Shown: in pieces, positions 16,694 to 25,146 of the stretch
Position numbering within the stretch: the first letter of the stretch is position 1
Layout: each line of letters begins with the position of its first letter
Assembly (NCBI GenBank): GCA_045863555.1
Contig: BTUU01000013.1
Coordinates: 108,170 to 172,169, forward strand
Length of the DNA stretch: 64,000 bases
Direction of reading: 5' to 3'
DNA from: JACRLV01 sp045863555
GTDB taxonomy: Bacteria; Planctomycetota; Phycisphaerae; UBA1845; Fen-1342
Program-made: the position numbers and the translations under genes
The notes under the pieces: generated by a model
The model's database searches: none
Told to the model about the DNA's origin: nothing
Seen by the model: the letters and a program-made list of their open reading frames with translations, nothing else

Positions 16694-17503
16694 ATGCCAA
16701 TCACCGTTCTCAAAATCGGCGGCTCGATCCTCATCGACCGCAGCGCGTACCGCACTGTCGCCGGATTCATCCACGACCGAATCGCCGCCGGCGCGGAAAA
16801 ACTCGTCGTCGTCGTGTCTGCCCAGTATGGCGAGACCGACCGCCTGCTCGACGAGGCCCGGTCCATCGTCCCTGAGCCCGACCCGGCCGCGCTCGACCTC
16901 CTCTGGTCCACCGGCGAGCAGCGCTCCGTCGCGCTTCTGGCGCTGGAGCTGCACCGCCTCGGCGTCGCGGCCGCGGGGTTGAACGTCCACGAGACGGGAC
17001 TCTTCCTGCCCGCGGGGGAGAGAAGCGTTCTGCGCGTCGAGCTCAATGACCTCCGCATTCGCGCGGCGCTCTCGCGGAGTGACGTCGTCGTCGCCCCCGG
17101 CTTTCTCGCCCGGGGGCCGTCCGATGCCATCGTCTCGCTCGGCCGCGGCGGCTCGGATCTCACGGCCGTCTGTCTCGCCCGCGATCTCGGGGCGACGGGC
17201 TGCGAGCTGCTCAAGGATGTGCCGGGCTATTTCGACCGCGATCCGAACCTGTATGCCGACGCCCGCCCCATTCGCGAGCTGACGTTCGACGCCGCGCTGG
17301 CCATGGCCGACGCCGGCTGCGATCTCGTGCAGCGCGAGGCGATCGCCGTGGCGCAGGCGGCGGACCTGCCGATCGTCGTGCACAGCCTCGGCGACCGGAC
17401 ACGGCAGACCACGCTGGGGAGTGAATGCAGAATGAAGGATGCAGAATGCAGAACGGAAAATGCGCTCGCTCTTTCAGCCGCATCGGAACGCGGCGCGGTC
17501 TGA
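16694..17503 (+). CDS. Aspartokinase-type amino-acid kinase lacking ACT domains
   Basis: A 269-residue member of the aspartokinase group, which phosphorylates aspartate at the head of the lysine/threonine/methionine pathway. Motifs: KIGGSIL (phosphate-binding Lys-Gly-Gly-Ser, residues 7-13), WSTGEQRSVALLA, GRGGSDLTAVCLA (about 153-165), KDVPGYFDRDPNL (about 178-190) and MADAGCDLVQREAI (about 205-218). Standard LysC has about 150 more residues with two ACT domains; here the kinase domain ends in HSLGDRTRQTTLG and then runs into repeat-encoded sequence. ATG 16694 is chosen because AAAAGGA (16678-16684) is nine bases upstream. Feedback control by lysine or threonine is therefore unlikely in this protein; the riboswitch would act instead. 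Confidence 0.85.
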   Translation: MPITVLKIGGSILIDRSAYRTVAGFIHDRIAAGAEKLVVVVSAQYGETDRLLDEARSIVPEPDPAALDLLWSTGEQRSVALLALELHRLGVAAAGLNVHETGLFLPAGERSVLRVELNDLRIRAALSRSDVVVAPGFLARGPSDAIVSLGRGGSDLTAVCLARDLGATGCELLKDVPGYFDRDPNLYADARPIRELTFDAALAMADAGCDLVQREAIAVAQAADLPIVVHSLGDRTRQTTLGSECRMKDAECRTENALALSAASERGAV

Positions 17504-17589
17504 TCGAGCTTCGCACGGTGAGCCGTGCGTCATGCGCCGTGCACTGTGCACTGTGCACTGTGCACTCTTATGAATCCTGAACCACGAAC
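17423..17589. repeat. Two heptad-period arrays around the end of the aspartokinase gene
   Basis: First array (17423-17463) has GAATGCA-type words in 7-base register and encodes the last codons of the aspartokinase-type gene. Second array (17520-17589) has ten words in register: three exact GCACTGT copies flanked by GCGCCGT and GCACTCT, then a change of word to TATGAAT, CCTGAAC and CACGAAC without losing the 7-base phase. It stops shortly before the ribosome site of the next gene. Confidence 0.8.
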
Positions 17590-17604
17590 CTTCTGGAGTC
17601 TCTC

Positions 17605-18789
17605 ATGCGTTTCGCAACCCGAACGATTCACGCCTGCCAGCCCTCGGATCCCCTCACCGGCTCGGTCGTCGCGCCGCTGTATCAGACGTCGACGTTTGAG
17701 CAGGATGAACCCGGCATCCACAAGGGCTACGACTACACGCGCACGAACAACCCCACGCGAGCCCGCCTCGAAGCCGTGCTCGCCGACCTGGAGGGCGGTT
17801 TGCACGCCGCCGTCTACGCCTCCGGCCTCGCCGCCGAAAGCGCGATCCTCCAGGCCTTCCTGCGGCCCGGCGACGAGATCGTCATCCCCCGCGACGTCTA
17901 CGGCGGCACGTTCCGCCTGCTCAATCGCGTCTACAAGCCGCTCGGCTGCGTCGTACGGCAGATCGACGTGAACGACCCCGCCGCCCTCGCTGCGTCGCTG
18001 AACGCCCGCACACGACTCGTCTGGATCGAATCGCCGACGAACCCGCGCCTGCTCGTCTGCGACATCCGCGCCATCGCCCAGGCCGCCCACGCGGTGCGGG
18101 CGCTCCTCGTCGTGGACAACACGTTCGCCACGCCGCTCTTTCAGCGGCCCTTCGAACTCGGGGCGGATCTCATCGTCCACAGCGTGACCAAGTACCTCGC
18201 GGGTCACTCCGACGTCATCCAGGGCGCGGTGATCGCCCGCGACGCGGCCGTCTTCGAGCCGGTGAAGTTCCTCCAGAACGCCTGCGGCGGCGTGCCCTCG
18301 CCGTTCGACTGCTGGCTGACCCTGCGCGGTCTGAAGACGTTCGAGCTGCGCATGGAGCGGCACGCGCGGAACGCCGCCGCCATCGCGGAGGCCCTCGACG
18401 GCCACCCCGCCGTCCGCCGTGTCTACTTTCCCGGCCTGGCCGATCACCCCGGACACGAGATTGCGCGCCGCCAGATGACCGGCTTCGGCGGCATGGTGTC
18501 ATTCGAACTCGACGGCACGATTGAAGACGTGACGCGGTATGTCTCGTCGCGGCGTTATTTCGCGCTGGGCGAGAGCCTCGGCGGCGTGAAGTCGCTGATC
18601 TGTCATCCCGCGAAGATGACGCACGCGTCGATTCCCCCAGCCGAGCGCGCCGCGCTCGGCCTCGCCGACACGCTCATCCGCCTCTCGCCGGGTTGTGAAA
18701 ACACGGAGGACCTGGTCGAGGACATACTCGAAGGGCTCGAAGTGCACAGTTCACAGTGCACAGCGTACAGTGCGCAGATCAGCGTCTGA
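17605..18789 (+). CDS. Cystathionine gamma-synthase / Cys-Met PLP enzyme
   Basis: A 394-residue PLP enzyme of the Cys/Met metabolism family, most like MetB/MetC. Motifs: PLYQTSTF near 27, YTRTNNPTR (about 44), YASGLAAESAIL, VDNTFATPLFQRP (about 169) and the PLP lysine in SVTKYLAGHSDVIQG (about 195). SHPAK-like ICHPAKMTHASIP marks the C-terminal domain. It follows homoserine dehydrogenase and aspartokinase under one SAM-I riboswitch, so methionine synthesis by trans-sulfuration is likely; distinguishing gamma-synthase from beta-lyase or O-acyl-homoserine sulfhydrylase needs phylogeny. The last about 16 residues (VHSSQCTAYSAQISV) are encoded by a heptad repeat array, not by family sequence. Confidence 0.88.
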   Translation: MRFATRTIHACQPSDPLTGSVVAPLYQTSTFEQDEPGIHKGYDYTRTNNPTRARLEAVLADLEGGLHAAVYASGLAAESAILQAFLRPGDEIVIPRDVYGGTFRLLNRVYKPLGCVVRQIDVNDPAALAASLNARTRLVWIESPTNPRLLVCDIRAIAQAAHAVRALLVVDNTFATPLFQRPFELGADLIVHSVTKYLAGHSDVIQGAVIARDAAVFEPVKFLQNACGGVPSPFDCWLTLRGLKTFELRMERHARNAAAIAEALDGHPAVRRVYFPGLADHPGHEIARRQMTGFGGMVSFELDGTIEDVTRYVSSRRYFALGESLGGVKSLICHPAKMTHASIPPAERAALGLADTLIRLSPGCENTEDLVEDILEGLEVHSSQCTAYSAQISV

Positions 18790-18895
18790 CGCGCCTCAAG
18801 CGAACGACGCAACGTTTGCCGGTGACCGTGCAGTCCGCACGCTGCATTGTGCACTGCTCACTGTGCACTCTGCACTGTGCACTCTGCTCTGTGCA
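18743..18895. repeat. Inverted pair of TGCACAG heptad arrays between convergent genes
   Basis: Left arm (18743-18777): five 7-base words, TGCACAG, TTCACAG, TGCACAG, CGTACAG, TGCGCAG. Right arm (18826-18895): ten words in perfect 7-base register, mostly CTGTGCA or CTCTGCA, the reverse complement of the left consensus. The arms are separated by 48 bases. The left arm encodes the C-terminus of the PLP enzyme; the right arm begins directly at the stop codon (TAG, 18896-18898) of the convergent TPR gene. The whole could fold into a long imperfect hairpin at the shared 3' ends. Confidence 0.88.
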
Positions 18896-19726
18896 CTACA
18901 CCCGCTCCACCGCGCTCGCCGGCACCCACCCCGTCGTCCCGTCGCGCAGCGCGACCTCGTACCAGCCGCCGCGCTCGTGCAGGATGACCGCCTCGACCCC
19001 GCGGCCCAGCGGCTCGCGCAGGACCGGGCTCGATTCGTCGTTGCGCTCGCGGCAGAGCTTCACGCCGTCCTGCACGACGACAACCGGCGGCCGGGCGCGG
19101 GCCTCCGAAAGCTGCCACGCAACCGAGGCCGCATTCGCGAGGCCGACGACGATCGCGAGCACGCCTGCAACCGCAATCGGACGCCGGCGAACCAACAGCC
19201 GCACGGCCAGCAGCGCCCAGCCGGCCGTGAGCAGCACCACGGCGAACATGAATCGCGCCCGCGTGGAGAAAAACTCGTTCCAGAAGAGGAGCCGGCTCAC
19301 CAGGCGCGTCTCGCCCGAGGGCGAAACCAGCGGCGTCACGCGCTTGCGAACGTAGTCCAGATTGGCCGCGACGCGCGCGCTGCCGGGGTCGAGCTCCTGC
19401 GCCCGCCGGTAGTGCAGAATCGCCCGGCCGGTCTCGCCGAGACGGTGGTAGATGTTCCCAAGGTTGTACTCGACGGCCGCGTTTCGATGGCCGGACTCGA
19501 TGAGCCGCAGGTAGTGGCCCGCGGCATCGCGATAGCGCACCTGCGCCGTCGCCGAATCGGTGTGGGCCAGACGCACCGCTTCGTCGAACGCGTTCTGCGC
19601 CGCCGCGACCGACTGGTCCGGTGAGAGCGCGGTCGGGCTCGCGGCGGATTGGCTTACCGGCGTCTGGGCGAACGCCGCCATCACGACCGCTGCAAAAACC
19701 GCGGCAATCGTGGTTCGTCGAGTCAT
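18896..19726 (-). CDS. BatE-like TPR/SH3 membrane protein
   Basis: A 276-residue protein with a signal sequence (MTRRTTIAAVFAAVVMAAFA), two TPR repeats (about 75-130, VEYNLGNIYHRLGETGRAILHYRRAQELDP), two membrane segments (MFAVVLLTAGWALLAVRLLV and AVAGVLAIVVGLANAASVAW) and a C-terminal bacterial SH3 domain (about 215-276, ending WYEVALRDGTTGWVPASAV). This is the domain order of BatE, which is encoded with BatD in Bat operons. Its ATG overlaps the BatD-like stop by four bases (ATGA). Role in the envelope is suggested for Bat proteins but not defined. Confidence 0.82.
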   Translation of the reverse strand: MTRRTTIAAVFAAVVMAAFAQTPVSQSAASPTALSPDQSVAAAQNAFDEAVRLAHTDSATAQVRYRDAAGHYLRLIESGHRNAAVEYNLGNIYHRLGETGRAILHYRRAQELDPGSARVAANLDYVRKRVTPLVSPSGETRLVSRLLFWNEFFSTRARFMFAVVLLTAGWALLAVRLLVRRRPIAVAGVLAIVVGLANAASVAWQLSEARARPPVVVVQDGVKLCRERNDESSPVLREPLGRGVEAVILHERGGWYEVALRDGTTGWVPASAVERV

Positions 19727-21441
19727 CCCAGCCGCTCGCTTTCCAGACGCCTCAGGCATTCGCGGGCGAGCTCCGCCAGCGACCCGTCTCCGGCGCCGCC
19801 GGCGTATGCGGCTTCGTCGCAGCGCGCGAGCAGTTCTCGCAGGCGCGACACCGTTTCGGTCGACGCGTTTCGATCGGCGAGCAATTCGACGGCCGCCCGA
19901 CCCTCGAACCGCGCCGCGGGCTGATTCAGCCGGTCGCCGAAATAGCCCGCCACGGCCGCCACGATCTCGGTCGGCTTTGCACCGTCGAGCCGCCGCAGCG
20001 CCGTCGACAGCGCCGCGCGCCGCCGCTCCACGCCCGCGTCGCGCCGCGATCGCCACGCCGCGAAACCGGCCAGCGCGACGTACAGCGCCGGCGGGGCGAG
20101 CACGGCCGCCCATACCTGGCCCATCGTCACGGGCGACGTCTTCTCCAGCAGGCGGTCGACGCTCGACTCGTTCCCCAGCAGCCCATCGATCGGATTGAGC
20201 ACGGTCGAATTTTCACCGCCGGGCGTCGGCGTGGTCGGGAGCGATTCGACATCGAGCGTGGGCGCGGCCGTGACGGTGAGTGCGATCGGCTCGCTGAGGG
20301 CGACGGCGTATTCGCCGCGTCGCGGATCGAAATAGGGGAACTCGATCGGCGGAATGGCGGTCGCGTCGACGCCGGTCGGGCGGATCGTCTGCGTGAAGAC
20401 GCGGCGGTTGCCGATGGTCCGGCCTGCGAGCGCTTCGCCCGGAACGCGGAAGTGCTCCAGCAGTTTTCGCTGCCGCGACAAGTCGGGACCGGGAAGCGTC
20501 TCGAGCGGCCCGTTTCCTCCGATGGCGATGGTCAGCTCGATCGGGTCGCCGACGCGGATATTCGTGCGGTTGGCGCTGACGTCGAGCGTGTACTCGCCGA
20601 CAGCCCCGCTGAAGCCCGCGGGCCGGCCGTCGGTGGGCAGCGGCAGGACGTCGGGAGCGAGGATGCGCGGCGTGATGCGGAGCTGCCGCACCTTCGTCAC
20701 TTCGTCGCCGAAGATCCCGCGGCCGAAGCGCGTCGGATAATTCACGGCCACGAGCACATCATCGAGCGGCGGGCCGGGCCGCGCGAGCACGAACTCGGCG
20801 TCCAGTTCGTAGTAATAGAATTTCTGCGGCTTTCCGGAAGCGTCCGGCCGATCCGTCACGCCGCTGCGGGTGACGCGCTGGAAGGGTCCGTACCGTCCAC
20901 CGCGCGCCTGCTTGATCGACTCGAGCATTTCCGCGAGGCCGAAGCTGCGGACCGGTCTGAGCCAGATCGTCAGCGTAAACACGGCCCGCTGGCCGACGTA
21001 GAGGCGCGAACCGCCGCCGCTGATTTCCGCCTGGACCAGATCGGCCACGGCGCCTGGAACGACGCGAAGCCGGGCCGGGGCGGTCCGAAGCGTCTGACCG
21101 TCGACGTTGATCTCGATTTCAGGGATGACGTATTCGCCGGGTGCAGCGGCGATCAATTCGTAGCCGTAGGTGCGCGAATTCGACACCGACCGGACGCCGT
21201 TGATCCACGATTCGGAGCGGATATTCTGCGGCGCGCCGAGCGGTGTGATCCTGCAGCCCGGAATCTCCGGAAATTCAAAGTCCGACGCCTCGGTGAAGTT
21301 GTAGATCGTCACCTCGACATTCACGGCCTCCGCTTCATACGCCTCCGTGGCGTCGACGGTGAGGCGCACCGTCGCCTGCCCCAGCGACGGAATCGCCGCC
21401 GCGAGCGCGAATACCAGGATGGCAAGGCGTCGAATGTCCAT
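19723..21441 (-). CDS. BatD-like exported protein
   Basis: A 572-residue protein with a signal peptide (MDIRRLAILVFALAAAIPSLG), a long beta-rich exported region with the BatD pattern (VRLTVDATEAYEAEAVNVEVTIYN; GYELIAAAPGEYVIPEIEINVDGQTLRT; FTQTIRPTGVDATAIPPIEFPYFDP), one membrane helix near 440 (VWAAVLAPPALYVALAGFAAW) and a cytoplasmic helical tail. ATG 21441 is chosen because the signal peptide starts there. It forms an operon with the BatE-like gene. BatA/BatB, the VWA partners of usual Bat operons, are missing on both sides; upstream is a divergent gene. Function of BatD is not established. Confidence 0.87.
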   Translation of the reverse strand: MDIRRLAILVFALAAAIPSLGQATVRLTVDATEAYEAEAVNVEVTIYNFTEASDFEFPEIPGCRITPLGAPQNIRSESWINGVRSVSNSRTYGYELIAAAPGEYVIPEIEINVDGQTLRTAPARLRVVPGAVADLVQAEISGGGSRLYVGQRAVFTLTIWLRPVRSFGLAEMLESIKQARGGRYGPFQRVTRSGVTDRPDASGKPQKFYYYELDAEFVLARPGPPLDDVLVAVNYPTRFGRGIFGDEVTKVRQLRITPRILAPDVLPLPTDGRPAGFSGAVGEYTLDVSANRTNIRVGDPIELTIAIGGNGPLETLPGPDLSRQRKLLEHFRVPGEALAGRTIGNRRVFTQTIRPTGVDATAIPPIEFPYFDPRRGEYAVALSEPIALTVTAAPTLDVESLPTTPTPGGENSTVLNPIDGLLGNESSVDRLLEKTSPVTMGQVWAAVLAPPALYVALAGFAAWRSRRDAGVERRRAALSTALRRLDGAKPTEIVAAVAGYFGDRLNQPAARFEGRAAVELLADRNASTETVSRLRELLARCDEAAYAGGAGDGSLAELARECLRRLESERLG

Positions 21442-21588
21442 GCTCCGACCCGATGCTGCCGCTCCGTCCATCGTTCGCGTAGACGGCCGGCGCGGGCTGA
21501 TTCTGTCGAGAATCGCCGCGGCCTCCGCCCCCGCAGCCCGGCCCGCGCCCGTTTGGGGATATCATATTCCCGGACGCAGGGAGCCGAT

Positions 21589-22011
21589 ATGACCCGTTCC
21601 GGAACGCAGACGCCCCCCACGCTGGTTTCGCTCCTCCTCTGCGATCAGGTCATCGATGACCGCCTGACGAACAAAAAAAGCGCCATCGGCCTCTTCAACA
21701 CCGTCGTCGTGGCCGACGTACCCGCGCGGTTCGCCCAACTGACGGTGATGGCCACGCTGACCGAAATCACCGCCCGCACCACTGTCGAGCTCCGCTTCGT
21801 TCGCGACGCCGACAACCACGTGCTCATGGCCACGCACGGCGCGGTCGACGCGCCCGACCCGCTCGCGATCGTCGAGCTGATCTTCTCGCTCCACGGCATC
21901 AGCCTGCCGACGCTCGGGCAGTACGCGCTCGAACTCTACGCTCACGGGGAGTTCCTGGGCCGACGGAGGTTCCAGGTGCTCAAGAGCCCGCCAGAAGCGC
22001 GACAGAACTGA
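21589..22011 (+). CDS. Small DUF6941-like protein
   Basis: A 140-residue soluble protein. It opens with PTLVSLLLCDQVIDDRLTNKKSAIGLFNTVVV, resembling the LLCD..xxGKxxxIGIFD pattern of DUF6941, followed by beta strands (AQLTVMATLTEI, TVELRFVRD) and the tail ISLPTLGQYALELYAHGEFLGRRRFQV, which fits an Ig-like or C2-like sandwich. No catalytic residues are apparent. CAGGGAG precedes ATG 21589. It is divergent from the BatD-like gene and convergent with the terminase-like gene. The family name is a tentative match; function unknown. Confidence 0.65.
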   Translation: MTRSGTQTPPTLVSLLLCDQVIDDRLTNKKSAIGLFNTVVVADVPARFAQLTVMATLTEITARTTVELRFVRDADNHVLMATHGAVDAPDPLAIVELIFSLHGISLPTLGQYALELYAHGEFLGRRRFQVLKSPPEARQN

Positions 22012-22027
22012 CCCGGGCGAGCCAGCC

Positions 22028-23635
22028 TTACCAGCCGCGGCGCCATTGTTCGCTCTCGCCATTGTGCGAAACCAGCGCCTCGCCGCCGCCGCCGCGCATG
22101 TCGCGGGCGAGGTCGATCGCCATCGCGCATACGTCCGGTGCATCGTCGTGGCCGGCGCGGGGAAAGTGCAGAAACTGGTCCTCGATATCCGCGGGCAGAT
22201 CGGCCGGCAGCCGGAACGTCCCGTTTTCGAAGAAGCATGCCGAGGATTCGATCCGCAGCGTCTTGTCCTTCTTCGTTGAGACCCGGACGATGGGGATGTA
22301 CAGCCCCGATCGGCGGCCATCCTCCTCGAGAACCTGACACAGGGCGACCTGATAGGCGACCGATTCGACGCCCACCTTCACCGGCCGGTGCTGCCGGAAC
22401 GCCGCGATGATGCGCCGCACCTGCTCCTGAAAGCCGATCCGGTCGAGCATGATCTCGCGCGTCAGGATTCGCCCGCTCAGCGTATCGACGCCGCCGATCC
22501 ACATCGCGAAGTAATCGCCCTTGTCCTTCTTCTCGCCCGTGGCCGGATCGACCATGATCAGCGGCACGAACTGTCCGCCCTCGATCAAGGCGTCGATCTC
22601 CGCATGCGTACAGCGGTGCAGCCACTCGGCCCGGAAGACGGGGCGATCGGTATCGACCGGATTCGCCTGGTATTCCTGCTCGAACGCCATCGTGCCGATG
22701 CGCATCCGCTCCTCCTTCAGGCGTTCCAGGGACCAGCGCGCCGGCCAGAGCGCGACCTCGCGAAACCGCCGCTGCGAAAGCAAGTCCGCGCCGGGCTCGG
22801 TGATCGGCTCCATCTCGATCGCGCGATAAACCCGGGCGTTGCACCGCGGGAATTTCTCCGGCCGGCAGAGATTTGCGAGCAGCGAGTCAAAATGCAGCAG
22901 TGAACCGACGACGATCAGCCTCCCGCCGGGCGCCAGCGCGGGCATCACTACGCGCCGCAGCCACTGGTCGAGCTTCCTTCGAGCCTCGGGCGACCGCACC
23001 AGGTCGTCTTTCTCGATGTCGTCGCAGATGATCAGGTCCGGCCGGTTCGGCCCGACGCGCAGGCCGCGAAACGCCGAGCCGGCGCCCTTGGCATGGACGG
23101 TGACGCCGCTCGCGCTCGTGAACATGGCCTCGGACCACTTTGTCCGCGAACGTCGACGGGCGGCGCGGGCGGGTGTTTTCCCCGCTGCATCGCCGGTCAG
23201 TGCATTGCTCGGGTCGCGCTGCGTCAGATCACCGTAGTGCTCGAGAATCGCCTCGTTGGACTCGAGTTCGGCGCGGATATCGCGAACGAATTGCGTCGCA
23301 AGCCCGATCTCGTGCGAGACGAGGACAACGTTTCGGTTTCTCCGCTCGCAGATCGCCCACAGCGGCAGCGCCAGCGACGCGCAGGTGCTTTTTGCGTGTC
23401 CCCGCGGTGCGATACGTACCATCAGCCGCAGATCCGGCCGGGCCAGGTCGCGGAGCAGCTCGATGTGAAACGCGCAGGGCTCGTCCGTGAAATACTCCGG
23501 CAGGAACCGCCGCGCCCAGTCGAACAAGCCTATCGCCGCGGCGGCCGTGTCCGCCGGAGTCGGCTCAGGCGAGCGCTTCGGCGCGGTTTTTCCGGCCGCG
23601 GGTTTACGTGAGGTCTTCGCCGGCTTCTTCTTCAT
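22028..23635 (-). CDS. Orphan phage-terminase-large-subunit-like protein
   Basis: A 535-residue protein with both terminase parts. The ATPase half has a Walker A-like RIAPRGHAKST (about 73-83), a Walker B LIICDDIEKDD (about 194) and a coupling-type motif GSLLHFDS (about 238). The nuclease half has acidic residues in IMVDPATG (about 353), MWIGGVDT and, near the C-terminus, DDAPDVCAMAIDLA (about 500). ATG 23635 starts a Lys/Pro/Ala-rich basic tail. In phages this enzyme packages DNA into proheads, but no portal, capsid, small subunit or integrase is nearby, so it is either a prophage remnant or a host-adapted homologue. The reading frame is intact, which argues for use. Confidence 0.82.
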   Translation of the reverse strand: MKKKPAKTSRKPAAGKTAPKRSPEPTPADTAAAAIGLFDWARRFLPEYFTDEPCAFHIELLRDLARPDLRLMVRIAPRGHAKSTCASLALPLWAICERRNRNVVLVSHEIGLATQFVRDIRAELESNEAILEHYGDLTQRDPSNALTGDAAGKTPARAARRRSRTKWSEAMFTSASGVTVHAKGAGSAFRGLRVGPNRPDLIICDDIEKDDLVRSPEARRKLDQWLRRVVMPALAPGGRLIVVGSLLHFDSLLANLCRPEKFPRCNARVYRAIEMEPITEPGADLLSQRRFREVALWPARWSLERLKEERMRIGTMAFEQEYQANPVDTDRPVFRAEWLHRCTHAEIDALIEGGQFVPLIMVDPATGEKKDKGDYFAMWIGGVDTLSGRILTREIMLDRIGFQEQVRRIIAAFRQHRPVKVGVESVAYQVALCQVLEEDGRRSGLYIPIVRVSTKKDKTLRIESSACFFENGTFRLPADLPADIEDQFLHFPRAGHDDAPDVCAMAIDLARDMRGGGGEALVSHNGESEQWRRGW

Positions 23636-23810
23636 CGCTCTGGACGAAGCCTGGCGCACGTCCGTCGCCCGGGCGCGGCGAATCGCTCCGGTGTACGATT
23701 CTGGCGGCCCCTGCGGAGTTCTGTCGCACACTGCCGGCCGCCTTTTCAATTGCTCGGATCGGGCAAATCTCCTTGCTCGCCGGCCACAAACGTCTCGCCG
23801 CGCGGCCGCC

Positions 23811-23838
23811 TTGTGACTCGCCGCGCCACCGCTATAGT
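23811..23838 (+). promoter_or_regulatory. Promoter of a leaderless PIN-PhoH transcript
   Basis: TTGTGA (23811-23816) and TATAGT (23833-23838) are 16 bases apart. TATAGT lies six bases before ATG 23845, and there is no Shine-Dalgarno sequence, so the message probably starts at or one base before the start codon. Confidence 0.65.
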
Positions 23839-23844
23839 CAGTTC

Positions 23845-25143
23845 ATGCAGAAGAACTACATCCTGGATGCCAATATTCTCATCCACGACCCCCATTCGAT
23901 CTTTCAGTTCGCGGACAACACCGTGATCATCCCGGTCGGCGTCATCAGCGAGATCGACCGCTTCAAGAAAGAGCAGACCGACCGCGGCTTCAACGCCCGG
24001 GCCGTCGTGCGCCTGCTCGACGGACTGCGCGGCGAGCGGCCGCTGTCGGAAGGCGTGAAGCTCCAGACCGGCGGCGTGCTGCGCGTGCACTGTGAACCGG
24101 AGCAGGTTTTCTCGCGCGACAACGGCTCGGCGGACATCGAGCTGCTGCGCGTGGCGTCGCACATTGCGAAGGCCGAGCCGCGCACGCCGACGGTCATCGT
24201 CACCAAGGACATCAACCTGCGCATCCGCGCGGACGCGGCGGGCATCGTCGCGGAGGACTACGAATCCGACCAGGTCAATCTGTCCGAGCTGTACAGCGGC
24301 CAGGTCGAGCTGAACATCACGCCGCATCAGCTCGAAGATTTCCGCGACAACGGCGAACTGAAACTCGACAAGCCCTTCGCGCCGAACGAGTACATGCTGC
24401 TCAAGGCCCACGACGGGGCGCGCGGGTCGGCGCTGGGCCGCGTGGCGATCGAGGGCGAGCGGGTCGTCGCGCTGCGCGAGCACGAGGATGCGCTCTGGGG
24501 CATCAAGCCGCGGAACAAGGACCAGTATTTCGCGATCGACGCCCTGCTCGACGACCAGATCAAGCTGGTCACGCTCATGGGCAAGGCCGGCACCGGCAAG
24601 ACGCTGCTCGCGATGGCCGCGGCCCTGCAACTCGTGCTCCGCCGCAAGCGCTACAAGGGCGCGCTGGTCTGCCGGCCGATCATTCCCGTCGGCCGCGACC
24701 TCGGCTACCTGCCTGGCGACATCGGCGAGAAGCTCGACCCGTGGCTCAAGCCGGTCGCGGACACGGTCGAGTTCCTCATGGACTCCGGCGGGGCGGTGAA
24801 AGGCCATCCGGACACCGATTCGCTGATTCGCTCGGGCATCATCGAAATCCAGCCGCTCACGTACATCCGCGGCCGGTCGATCTCGAACCGCTTCTGCGTC
24901 ATCGACGAGGCCCAGAATCTGACGCCGCTGGAGGTCAAGACGGTGATTACGCGCATGGGCCAGGCGGCGAAGATCGTGCTGACGGGCGACCCGTACCAGA
25001 TCGACAATCCGTATGTCGATGCGAACAGCAACGGCTTCACGTACCTGGTGAATCGGTTCCGCTCGCAGGCGATCGCGGCGCACGTCGAGCTGAAGAAGGG
25101 CGAGCGGAGCCCGCTGGCGGAGCTGGCCGCGAACTTGCTTTAG
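23845..25143 (+). CDS. PIN-PhoH fusion ATPase (PhoH2)
   Basis: A 432-residue fusion of an N-terminal PIN RNase domain (about 1-140: NYILDANILIHDP with Asp 7, VISEIDRFKK, Asp in TKDINLRIRA) and a C-terminal PhoH ATPase (about 220-432) with Walker A GKAGTGKT (about 249-256), CRPIIPVGRDLGYLPGD, Walker B FCVIDEAQN (about 350) and the sensor-like TGDPYQID. PhoH2 proteins are described as RNA helicase/RNases, in some bacteria paired with an antitoxin. No small partner gene lies upstream here. The start appears leaderless: TATAGT is six bases before ATG. Confidence 0.94.
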   Translation: MQKNYILDANILIHDPHSIFQFADNTVIIPVGVISEIDRFKKEQTDRGFNARAVVRLLDGLRGERPLSEGVKLQTGGVLRVHCEPEQVFSRDNGSADIELLRVASHIAKAEPRTPTVIVTKDINLRIRADAAGIVAEDYESDQVNLSELYSGQVELNITPHQLEDFRDNGELKLDKPFAPNEYMLLKAHDGARGSALGRVAIEGERVVALREHEDALWGIKPRNKDQYFAIDALLDDQIKLVTLMGKAGTGKTLLAMAAALQLVLRRKRYKGALVCRPIIPVGRDLGYLPGDIGEKLDPWLKPVADTVEFLMDSGGAVKGHPDTDSLIRSGIIEIQPLTYIRGRSISNRFCVIDEAQNLTPLEVKTVITRMGQAAKIVLTGDPYQIDNPYVDANSNGFTYLVNRFRSQAIAAHVELKKGERSPLAELAANLL

Positions 25144-25146
25144 TAT

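Noticed and set aside
18697..18789. Repeat-encoded C-terminus of the PLP enzyme as a functional domain
   Set aside because: The residues follow the 7-base DNA period and lie after the family's normal end.
18743..18895. Possible CRISPR array
   Set aside because: Units are 7 bases, degenerate and directly adjacent; there are no spacers of 30-40 bases and no cas genes.
22028..23635. Prophage
   Set aside because: Only a terminase-like gene is present; no portal, capsid, tail, lysis or integrase gene lies on either side.
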